Of a DNA stretch of 29,453 bases, positions 9,275 through 15,850 are shown in pieces (positions within the stretch are counted from its first letter, which is position 1; each line of letters opens with the position of its first letter). The notes under the pieces were generated by a model, which was given only the letters and a program-made list of their open reading frames with translations, was not told the origin of the DNA and made no database searches. The stretch spans positions 1-29,453 of the forward strand of contig CAZFCK010000032.1 of NCBI GenBank assembly GCA_964517355.1, in the 5' to 3' direction. Source of the DNA: CAZFCK01 sp964517355. Lineage in GTDB: Bacteria > Desulfobacterota > Desulfovibrionia > Desulfovibrionales > Desulfovibrionaceae. The translations under genes and the position numbers were made by a program.

Positions 9275-10510
9275 CTACCTCCCTCTCACCGTTTGAATCG
9301 CCCGCATGGCGGCGCCAGTCGCGGATTGCGCTGATTTCATGACGTCCAAGGGCTTCTTGGCGCAACCTGCGGCAAAAATGCCTTTTTCTTCGCCACCAAT
9401 GATGAAGCCGTCCTCATCCATGGGGACATCCACGGGCAGCCGGGTACCGGCCAGGCTGGGCTGCATGCCTGTGGCCAGGACCACCATGTCGAAGGAGACT
9501 TTCTTTTTCACGCCCTTGACGGCGTCCTCAACCTCGATAACGACGCCGCCGTCGTCGGTCTGTTCCACGCCGGCGACCTTGCCCTTGACAAAATGGACTT
9601 TTTCGTCTGCTTCGACCATCCGCTTGAATTTGTCGTACCGCTCGGGTGTGCGCAGGTCGATATAGTAGATGACGATTTCCGCGTCGGGGTATTGCTCCCG
9701 CAGATACATGGCCTGCTTCAGGGAGGCCATGCAGCAGATATAGGAGCAGTAATTGAGATGATTTTGGTCGCGGGAACCTGCGCATTGCACGAAAGCTATG
9801 CGTTTGGGCTCTTTTTGGTCGGACGGGCGTAGAATTTTACCGTTCGTGGGACCGTTTGCGGAAGCCAGGCGTTCCATTTGCATGTTGGAAATACAGTTGG
9901 GAATGGAGCCCGCGCCGAGGTTGGTGAGCCTGGTCACGTCGTAGGGCTTCCAGCCAGTGGCGATGACTATGCTGGCGACGTTGATTTCAAATTCACGAGG
10001 CTCCTGATCCAGATCAATGGCAACCGAGTTGTGGACAAGGTTGGTTTCCGCATCGGTCAGCTTGTCCTTCTCCAAGACCCAGCGATGGGGGAAGGCGAAG
10101 GGCACGTCCATGTACAAGGGTTTCTTTTTCGCGAGCATGAAATCGAAGTCGTTGTCGATTTCAGTTTCAAGTTGTGTGGCTAATTCGCTCAGATCGGCGT
10201 TGTGGCTGGCGGTGTAGCGCGGATTTGTCTTGATGCGCACGGTGTAGTCGCCTTTTTGACCGCTGACCAGCGTGACCTCGGACTGGGTGAAGAAACGCAC
10301 CCGGGGGTTCTTGCGTATACGCTGATACTGGATCTCCAAGCCGCAGGACGGAGGACACAGTTTCGGGAAATACTTGTTGAGTTGCATAACCCGTCCGCCC
10401 AGATACGGACTTTTTTCCACAATGAAGACCTCATAGCCGACTTCAGCGGCTTCCAGGGCGGCGGTGATGCCACTGAAGCCGCCTCCTATCACGAGTATCG
10501 AATTCGACAT
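9275..10510 (-). CDS. qmoA: Quinone-interacting membrane-bound oxidoreductase subunit QmoA
   Basis: A 411-residue HdrA-like FAD protein. The dinucleotide-binding motif GGGFSG is at 9-14, followed by the acidic ribose-binding end of the second strand (FIVEK). A cysteine-rich stretch in the middle (CAGSRDQ then YCSYICC) is typical of the HdrA/QmoA family. A late ATGMQPS segment completes the flavin fold. No ferredoxin domain is present, which separates it from QmoB. The start has GGAGGAG upstream. It is the first qmo gene, lying 147 nt after aprA with a terminator and a long dyad in between, so it is probably transcribed both by read-through from aprBA and possibly from its own promoter. Confidence 0.95.
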   Translation of the reverse strand: MSNSILVIGGGFSGITAALEAAEVGYEVFIVEKSPYLGGRVMQLNKYFPKLCPPSCGLEIQYQRIRKNPRVRFFTQSEVTLVSGQKGDYTVRIKTNPRYTASHNADLSELATQLETEIDNDFDFMLAKKKPLYMDVPFAFPHRWVLEKDKLTDAETNLVHNSVAIDLDQEPREFEINVASIVIATGWKPYDVTRLTNLGAGSIPNCISNMQMERLASANGPTNGKILRPSDQKEPKRIAFVQCAGSRDQNHLNYCSYICCMASLKQAMYLREQYPDAEIVIYYIDLRTPERYDKFKRMVEADEKVHFVKGKVAGVEQTDDGGVVIEVEDAVKGVKKKVSFDMVVLATGMQPSLAGTRLPVDVPMDEDGFIIGGEEKGIFAAGCAKKPLDVMKSAQSATGAAMRAIQTVRGR

Positions 10511-10545
10511 CGCACTCCTCCGTACGGTTTTTGCGGCCTTTCAAA

Positions 10546-10602
10546 CAATGGCCTAAGCCAAGGCAATGACGCGAGATGCCATCGCTTCGGCTTAGACCAT
10601 TG
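10546..10602. promoter_or_regulatory. Long inverted repeat upstream of qmoA
   Basis: Arms CAATGGCCTAAGCC (10546-10559) and GGCTTAGACCATTG (10589-10602) pair at 13 of 14 positions around a 29-nt loop. The element sits between the aprA terminator and the qmoA start, about 36 nt from the start codon. It could be a leader stem-loop that stabilises processed qmo mRNA, or a protein-binding dyad. Confidence 0.6.
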
Positions 10603-10612
10603 TGACAACAGT

Positions 10613-10647
10613 AAAAAGCGGCTGCGGAACAAAGCCCGCAGCCGCTT
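10613..10647 (-). terminator. Intrinsic terminator between aprA and qmoA
   Basis: A perfect 12-bp stem, AAGCGGCTGCGG (10616-10627) with CCGCAGCCGCTT (10636-10647), has an 8-nt loop. On the minus strand it is followed by five T. It starts 10 nt after the aprA stop. Because qmoABC follows on the same strand, partial termination here would lower Qmo expression relative to AprBA. Confidence 0.9.
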
Positions 10648-10657
10648 GTTGTTTGGT

Positions 10658-12649
10658 TTACACAGGGATGATCTGGTAGTAGGGCTTCTTGAACAGCGTA
10701 ATTTCCTTTTTCTCAGGATCATACTTGGAGTTCACGAAGCACTTCCATTTGCTGTCGTCCAGGCCCATGAAGTCCGCGCGATAGTAGAAGCCGGGGTAAC
10801 GGGTCTCTTCGCGGAACTTGATGTGCTGCATGTGCAGGCGCACGGTCCACAGACGATGGTAGTTTTCCCAGCAGCGCAGCAGTTCGTGCAGGTCGCGGGC
10901 AGCCAGTTTCAGGCTGTCTTCTTCCATCATTTCCATGAGCGCGAAGCCAGTGTCCAGAGAAGCAGCGGAGCAGGTGTAGTAGGTGCCGCAACCACCGCCG
11001 TACTCGTCGGTGCACTTGATCAGGCGCAGCATGAAGTTTTTGGGAGAGATGTACTCGGGGTTGACAACGGGGTCGGTGGAAGCGCCCTTGCCGGCCTCGA
11101 AGTTGTAGTACGGGCGGTAGATCAGTTTCTTCAGGTCTTCGGCGCTGTCTTTCAACGCGGGCTTGAAGTCCTTGTGATCCAGGCACCAGCGCACCATCTG
11201 CTTGGCGGCCATGCGGCCTTCGGCGTGGGAGCCGGAGGAGAACTTGTGACCGGAAGCGCCAACGCCGTCGGCGCAGGTGAACAGACCGTTGACCGTGGTC
11301 ATGCGGTTGTAGATCTTGCCGTTGTCGGCTTTGACTTTGTAGTCTTCGGGAACCCAAGGCTCGTCCGGACCGGAAACCCAGATGCCGCAGCAACCGGAGT
11401 GGGAACCCAGCAGATACGGCTCGGTGGGCATGATCTCGGAACCGCGCTCTTCAGGAGCGATGTTCGAGGCGGCCCAGAGGTTGGCCTGGCCAACGCACAT
11501 GTCGAGGAAGTCTTCCCAAGCCTCGGACTCGAGGTGCTTCTGCTCGGCGGGGGACAAGGTCTTGAAGGTTTCCTGCAGGGCGGTCTTGGTGTCCATGTAA
11601 ATGGGGCCGCGGCCTTCGCGCATTTCACGCAGCATCATGTGGTTGCGCAGGCAGGTGGGGATGATGTTGCCCTTGGCGTAGCCGCGCTCTTCGTAGGGTT
11701 TCAGCATGGCGCGGTTGGTCACGCAGTAGTCTTCACCCTTGTAGTTGGTGGCTTTGGCCTTGAACAGCAGGAACCATGCGCCGACCGGGCCGTAACCGTC
11801 CTTGAAGCGGGCGGGGACGAAACGGTTTTCCATCATGGTCATTTCAGCGCCGACCTGAGCACACATGGTGTAGGTGGAACCGGCGTTCCATACGGGATAC
11901 CAGGCGCGGCCCATACCCTCGCCAACGGAGCGGGGGCGGTATACGTTCACAGCGCCGCCGCAGGCAACCAGCATGGCGTTGCAGCGGAAGATGTGCACTT
12001 TGTTTTCACGCAGGTTGAAACCCACGGCGCCGGCGATGCGGTTGGGCTCGTTGGCGTCCAGCAGCAGCTTCACGATGAAGATGCGCTCCATGATGCGGTC
12101 TTCGCCCAGGGCGTTCTTCGCGGCTTCGGCAACGATGACCTTGTAGGATTCACCGTTGATCATGATCTGCCAACGGCCGGAACGGACAGGCTCGGCGCCT
12201 TCGCGCACTTTCAGGCCGGCGGCTTTGGCTTGGGCGCCGTCGAGGTTCTTGCCGTCTTTTTTAACCCAGAGGGGGAGACCCCACTCTTCGAACAGATGCA
12301 CGCTGTCGTCGACGTGGCGGCCCAGGTCGAAGATCAGGTCTTCGCGAACCAGACCCATCAGGTCGGTGCGGACCATGCGCACGTAGTCGTCGGGTTCGTT
12401 GACGCCCAGGTAGGTGTTGATGGCGGACAGGCCCTGGGCAACGGCGCCGGAGCGCTCCAGAGCGGCTTTGTCGATCAACAGGATTTTCAGATCGGGGGCG
12501 AACTTGTTGGCCCAGACAACGGCTTCCACGGCGGCGCCGCAGTTGCCCATTCCGCCGCCAACAAGCAAAATATCAACGTCATGTTCAAGAACTTCGGGCT
12601 CGGCCAGGGCCAGTCCTTTGGGTTTCTCCTTCACAGGAATCTGAGGCAT
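10658..12649 (-). CDS. aprA: Adenylylsulfate reductase, alpha subunit
   Basis: The 663-residue FAD subunit of dissimilatory APS reductase, which reduces adenosine 5'-phosphosulfate to sulfite and AMP in the cytoplasm. The FAD-binding motif GGGMGN is at 31-36, and the family segments ERSGAVAQG, CGGAVNVYRPRS and GSHSGCCGIW are all present. The length and the fumarate-reductase-like fold pattern fit AprA of sulfate reducers. It follows aprB by 55 nt with its own AAGGAG site. The protein looks intact. Confidence 0.98.
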   Translation of the reverse strand: MPQIPVKEKPKGLALAEPEVLEHDVDILLVGGGMGNCGAAVEAVVWANKFAPDLKILLIDKAALERSGAVAQGLSAINTYLGVNEPDDYVRMVRTDLMGLVREDLIFDLGRHVDDSVHLFEEWGLPLWVKKDGKNLDGAQAKAAGLKVREGAEPVRSGRWQIMINGESYKVIVAEAAKNALGEDRIMERIFIVKLLLDANEPNRIAGAVGFNLRENKVHIFRCNAMLVACGGAVNVYRPRSVGEGMGRAWYPVWNAGSTYTMCAQVGAEMTMMENRFVPARFKDGYGPVGAWFLLFKAKATNYKGEDYCVTNRAMLKPYEERGYAKGNIIPTCLRNHMMLREMREGRGPIYMDTKTALQETFKTLSPAEQKHLESEAWEDFLDMCVGQANLWAASNIAPEERGSEIMPTEPYLLGSHSGCCGIWVSGPDEPWVPEDYKVKADNGKIYNRMTTVNGLFTCADGVGASGHKFSSGSHAEGRMAAKQMVRWCLDHKDFKPALKDSAEDLKKLIYRPYYNFEAGKGASTDPVVNPEYISPKNFMLRLIKCTDEYGGGCGTYYTCSAASLDTGFALMEMMEEDSLKLAARDLHELLRCWENYHRLWTVRLHMQHIKFREETRYPGFYYRADFMGLDDSKWKCFVNSKYDPEKKEITLFKKPYYQIIPV

Positions 12650-12704
12650 GATATCTTCTCCTTACGAAATCTAAGTGAATGTATGACGTATCTCAGCAAC
12701 AACC

Positions 12705-13211
12705 CTAGCGATTGGCGCCGGGTTCACAAACAGTGTCGGCCCAGCACTGGGTCATGTCGCTATCAGAAACATCGAACTTTTTGCCCAGGGCTTCCTTGGG
12801 AGTTTTCAGAGCCGTCTCGGTGAACAGCAGTTCGTCTTCGATGTTGGCGGGTTCGGGCTTGCCTTCGAAAGGCTTGATCGAACCTTCCGCAGTGGTGCGG
12901 ATGGGGAATTTGAAGCGTTTCACGTTGCCATTACGGAATTTAATGGTCCACATGATGTCTTCAGAACCGCGAAGAGGGATGCTGGTGCCGCCCATGGGTG
13001 CGAAGTCGGCATAAGGACGAGCGGTGATAGCGCCTTGAGGGCAGATTTTGATGCAGGAGTAGCACTCCCAGCACGCATCCGGTTCCTGGTTGTAAGCCTT
13101 CATCTCGTCAGGATCAAGAATCATCAGGTCATTGGGGCAGATGTACATGCAAGCGGTCTTCTCACCACCCTTGCAGCCATCGCACTTTTCGGGATCAACA
13201 TAAGTCGGCAT
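12705..13211 (-). CDS. aprB: Adenylylsulfate reductase, beta subunit
   Basis: The 168-residue iron-sulfur subunit of APS reductase. Two [4Fe-4S] motifs are visible: C10/C13/C21/C25, with the enlarged spacing typical of AprB, and C47/C50/C53/C57. They carry electrons to the FAD of AprA. The C-terminal tail (about 105-168) should wrap around AprA. I chose the ATG at 13211 because GGAGG lies 7 nt upstream and the protein then begins MPTYVDPEKC, the usual AprB start; a frame six codons longer has no ribosome site. It is the first gene of the aprBA-qmo series. Confidence 0.97.
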   Translation of the reverse strand: MPTYVDPEKCDGCKGGEKTACMYICPNDLMILDPDEMKAYNQEPDACWECYSCIKICPQGAITARPYADFAPMGGTSIPLRGSEDIMWTIKFRNGNVKRFKFPIRTTAEGSIKPFEGKPEPANIEDELLFTETALKTPKEALGKKFDVSDSDMTQCWADTVCEPGANR

Positions 13212-13301
13212 ACCTAATCCTCCACACAATTGCGGTTAACGGTTTGAACAACAACCTAACAAACAAAAAGTGATGCTTTGTCGCCTCACTCTAAGTTAAT
13301 G

Positions 13302-13339
13302 AAAAAAAGCAGGGATAAGGAGCAGTCCCTGCTTTTTTT
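13302..13339. terminator. Strong hairpin with T-run in the aprB leader (bidirectional)
   Basis: Arms of 14 bp run from 13302-13315 to 13326-13339, with core GCAGGGA/TCCCTGC and seven A or T on each side, so it can terminate in either direction. It lies 91 nt upstream of the aprB start with no gene ahead of it. On the minus strand it would act as an attenuator of aprBA, or as the end of a separate short RNA. Confidence 0.85.
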
Positions 13340-13566
13340 GCAAAATTAACAGCTATCGGTCGCACTTCCTGCAAAAATGACATCGTCGCGCCGCCATGCG
13401 GCGCGCCAGCCATGATCGCCTTGGGGAGCGGCAATTGAGTTGCCCTGCTGGCCTCGCAGACCGGAAACACTTTGCGCATGGGACCCCAGTCCTTGCCGCA
13501 TAACGTTATCTCTCCCGTTTGACACGATAGCCTTTCTTCACGGAATGAAAACTAACTCGTAACCTT
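13340..13566 (-). ncRNA. Candidate structured leader or small RNA upstream of aprB
   Basis: Between the Rex-like operator and the terminator-like hairpin, the minus strand can fold into several compact stems: CGCGCCGC with GCGGCGCG around a 3-nt loop (13387-13405), GGCAA with TTGCC (13430-13444), and smaller GGAC/GTCC and GGCC pairings. I recognise no known riboswitch, 6S, SRP or RNase P motif. It may be a regulatory leader that controls the downstream hairpin, or an independent small RNA ending at that hairpin. Confidence 0.35.
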
Positions 13567-13588
13567 GCTTGTGATAGAATTAACAAGC
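13567..13588. promoter_or_regulatory. Rex-type redox operator between aprB and sat
   Basis: TTGTGATAGAATTAACAA (13569-13586), flanked by G-C pairs giving GCTTGT/ACAAGC arms, fits the Rex operator pattern TTGTGA-N6-TCACAA/TTAACAA. Rex represses when NADH/NAD+ is low, and sat is a known Rex target in D. vulgaris. Here the site overlaps the likely -10 region of a minus-strand promoter, so it may control aprBA as well. Confidence 0.6.
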
Positions 13589-13605
13589 ACCCCAGTGCAT
13601 GTCAA
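13577..13605 (-). promoter_or_regulatory. Candidate aprB promoter
   Basis: On the minus strand a consensus -35 box TTGACA (13605-13600) is followed after 17 nt by TAATTC (13582-13577), a poor -10 box. The Rex-like dyad covers the -10 region. If used, it gives a leader of about 360 nt before aprB that includes the hairpin at 13302-13339. Confidence 0.3.
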
Positions 13606-13671
13606 CAATTCTTTGTCCGTCTCTGCGACTTAATCAAAAGATTGTTCTTTTCGGCGCAATCAACGAGATGT

Positions 13672-13733
13672 CGAGAATCTTTGGCTCCTATACCCTGATT
13701 CTCGCCGGGATGCAAGCTTCTGGGCCAAAGATT
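13672..13733. promoter_or_regulatory. Overlapping alternative hairpins in the aprB-sat region
   Basis: CGAGAATC (13672-13679) can pair with GATTCTCG (13697-13704). The overlapping AATCTTTGGC (13676-13685) can pair with GCCAAAGATT (13724-13733). Both are perfect and share bases 13676-13679, so they exclude each other. Either a nested set of protein-binding dyads or a switchable RNA would look like this. Confidence 0.5.
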
Positions 13734-14030
13734 TGATCCCTTAACATCATTATATTACCCACTAGTTAGCTGTAGCATATATTACCTTTTTTGTCGGTTT
13801 TCTCCGGGAGGTGGCGAGCGGGGCGCAGGCCTTGCTTTTTTGGAATGAAGATTCACGCCCGGCGTGTCGCATCGACAAACGCGGTTCGCTTCCACCTGGG
13901 TAATGCAGGTTGATTTGATAGTGTTTTGATTTCATTGCTTCTTTTTGTGTTATGCGCTTTATGTGCGCTTGTTTTTCCCTCCTGTTTTTATGAAAAAATT
14001 GTAAAAAAGTTCTTTTGTTCTCATATATGC

Positions 14031-14060
14031 TTGACAGCGTGTCCATTTTTTCACTAGACC
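14031..14060 (+). promoter_or_regulatory. Candidate sat promoter
   Basis: A consensus -35 box TTGACA (14031-14036) is followed after 17-18 nt by CTAGACC, a weak -10 region (14054-14060). It lies about 130 nt upstream of the sat start in an AT-rich stretch. Confidence 0.35.
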
Positions 14061-14098
14061 GAACTGGTAAATTTCTTGCTTCTTTGTGGTCATCAGCA

Positions 14099-14126
14099 TG
14101 CCACGGGTGGGAGTGCATCCCTGGCA
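14099..14126 (+). promoter_or_regulatory. Hairpin in the sat leader
   Basis: TGCCACGGG (14099-14107) pairs with CCCTGGCA (14119-14126), leaving one bulged C. It is 66 nt upstream of the sat start and would be in the 5' untranslated RNA. No regulator can be named. Confidence 0.35.
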
Positions 14127-14192
14127 GTGTGTCCACGTATGTGTAGTTTGTCATTGGTAACCACGTAACAAAATGCTTCAAGGAGACATCTC

Positions 14193-15485
14193 ATGTCGAA
14201 ACTGGTTCCCCCCCATGGTGGTAAAGGCCTCGTTTGCTGCCTGCTCGAAGGCGCGGCCCTGGAAGAAGAAAAGAAAAAAGCTGCTGGCCTGAAAAAGATC
14301 CAGATTACGGCTCAGGAAAAGGGCGATCTCATTATGATGGGTATCGGCGGTTTCAGCCCTTTGAACGGCTTTATGAGCAAGGCCGATTGGAAGAGCGTTT
14401 GTGAAAATTTCACGCTGGCCGACGGTACCTTCTGGCCCGTTCCCGTCATGCTGTCTTGCACCGCTGAAGAAGCCGGCGCCATTGCTCTCGGCGATGAAAT
14501 CGCCCTGGAACGCGACGGTGAATTTTTCGCCACCATGAAGGTTGAAGAAAAATTTGAGATGTCTGAAGCGGATAAAAAGTGGGAGTCTGAGCTCGTTTAC
14601 AAGGGCTCTGGCGAAGATTCCGCTGACGACAAGTTCTGGGAAGTTGCGCTTGAAGACCACCCCGGCGTGAAGATGGTCATGGCCCGCAAGGAATACTGCC
14701 TGGCCGGTCCCGTAAAAGTGCTTTCCGAGGGGAACTACCCCACCAAGTACGAAGGCGTTTACCTGCGCCCCGCGGAAACCCGCAAGATTTTCGACGAGCG
14801 CGGCTGGACCAATGTCGCCGCTCTGCAGTTGCGCAACCCCATGCACCGTTCCCACGAATTCCTCTGCAAAATCGCGGTGGAAGTATGTGACGGCGTCATC
14901 ATTCACTCCTTGATCGGCAATCTGAAGCCCGGCGACATTCCCGCTGAAGTCCGCGTGAAATGCATCGACACCCTGGTGAAAGACTACTTCGTTGAGAAGA
15001 ACGTCGTCCAGGGCGGCTATCCTCTCGACATGCGTTACGCCGGTCCCCGCGAAGCCCTGTTGCACGCCACGTTCCGTCAGAACTACGGCGTCAACAACAT
15101 GATCATCGGCCGCGACCACGCCGGTGTTGGCGACTTCTACGGCATGTTCGAGGCTCAGGAAATCTTCGACAGGATTCCTTACATCGGCGAAGAGTGCCCG
15201 GATCCCGGCAAGGCGTTGCTCTGCAAGCCCCTGAAGATTGACTGGACCTTCTACTGCTTCAAGTGCGACGGCATGGCTTCCATGCGTACATGCCCCCACA
15301 CCAAGGAAGACCGTGTCATTCTCTCCGGCACCAAGCTGCGCAAAATGCTCTCCGAGGGCGGCGATGTGCCCGATCACTTTGGCCGCGACGAAGTTTTGAC
15401 CATCCTGCGCGAGTACTACGAAGGCCTCACCGAGAAGGTCGAAATCAAGATGCAGAAAGCCGCTTCCGGTACCGAGATGAAATAG
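14193..15485 (+). CDS. sat: Sulfate adenylyltransferase (ATP sulfurylase), dissimilatory type
   Basis: The 430-residue enzyme makes APS and pyrophosphate from sulfate and ATP, the first step of sulfate reduction. Visible motifs are QLRNPMHRSHE (212-222), which binds ATP and sulfate through its HxxH-like histidines, and GRDHAGVG (306-313). Cysteines at 355, 358 and 367 with the following His (CFKC, then CPH) form a likely zinc site found in the homo-oligomeric ATP sulfurylases of sulfate reducers. AAGGAG precedes the ATG. The gene is divergent from aprBA across a 980-bp control region and has its own terminator, so it is probably transcribed alone. Confidence 0.98.
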   Translation: MSKLVPPHGGKGLVCCLLEGAALEEEKKKAAGLKKIQITAQEKGDLIMMGIGGFSPLNGFMSKADWKSVCENFTLADGTFWPVPVMLSCTAEEAGAIALGDEIALERDGEFFATMKVEEKFEMSEADKKWESELVYKGSGEDSADDKFWEVALEDHPGVKMVMARKEYCLAGPVKVLSEGNYPTKYEGVYLRPAETRKIFDERGWTNVAALQLRNPMHRSHEFLCKIAVEVCDGVIIHSLIGNLKPGDIPAEVRVKCIDTLVKDYFVEKNVVQGGYPLDMRYAGPREALLHATFRQNYGVNNMIIGRDHAGVGDFYGMFEAQEIFDRIPYIGEECPDPGKALLCKPLKIDWTFYCFKCDGMASMRTCPHTKEDRVILSGTKLRKMLSEGGDVPDHFGRDEVLTILREYYEGLTEKVEIKMQKAASGTEMK

Positions 15486-15512
15486 ATTTCCTTTCTGGGG
15501 AATCAATCGATT

Positions 15513-15540
15513 GCAAAAGGGCGCGAAAGCGCCCTTTTGC
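15513..15540 (+). terminator. Terminator after sat
   Basis: GCAAAAGGGCGC (15513-15524) pairs perfectly with GCGCCCTTTTGC (15529-15540) around a GAAA tetraloop. The T-run is inside the 3' arm and no long U-tract follows, so some read-through is possible. It starts 27 nt after the sat stop. Confidence 0.85.
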
Positions 15541-15850
15541 ATTGGGCATGGGCTGCGATATCATGGGTCCGCAAAGTATTGCCCAGCAGGACCGGCGCGT
15601 GTTGGTCGTGATGCACGAGCTGGTTACAATACAATCGCATTACTGAGCTTCCGGATTTTTTCGGCACGTACGAGACCAATGCCTTTTAGCGACGAGCGTC
15701 ATCAATACTACTGATACATAGCCGACCTACACACAACTACCTCAGTCATATTCAAACACGCACTATCATCACAGTAACTTATACACCTCACAACATCCGT
15801 ACTCGTGATGTCGGCTCGCATGATATCGGCCTCTTCGCCGTTATGGGCTT
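15541..15850. other. Gap without a gene; contains a G-poor tract
   Basis: No convincing protein gene is seen. The stretch 15722-15798 is made almost only of A, C and T on the plus strand, with about four G in 77 nt, the opposite of the G-rich region that follows. A small TCGTG/CACGA hairpin lies near 15606-15618. The G-poor tract should be unstructured if transcribed. Confidence 0.6.

Noticed and set aside
5768..9334. An 1188-codon open frame antisense to qmoC and qmoB
   Set aside because: It mirrors well-recognised genes; long antisense frames arise from their codon bias.
10202..12823. An 873-codon open frame antisense to qmoA, aprA and part of aprB
   Set aside because: Same reason: the real genes on the other strand are certain.
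13291..13479. A 62-codon minus-strand frame upstream of aprB
   Set aside because: It reads through the strong terminator-like hairpin, has no ribosome site and no recognisable product; a leader RNA explains the region better.
13981..14040. A second Rex-like site just upstream of the sat promoter
   Set aside because: The A/T runs here give only approximate dyads without the TTGTGA and TCACAA half-sites.
13762..14181. A 139-codon minus-strand frame in the sat-aprB gap
   Set aside because: It runs through the likely sat promoter and leader, and its composition is not protein-like.
14178..15542. A 454-codon open frame antisense to sat
   Set aside because: It covers sat exactly, runs through the sat terminator, and its product has no family pattern.
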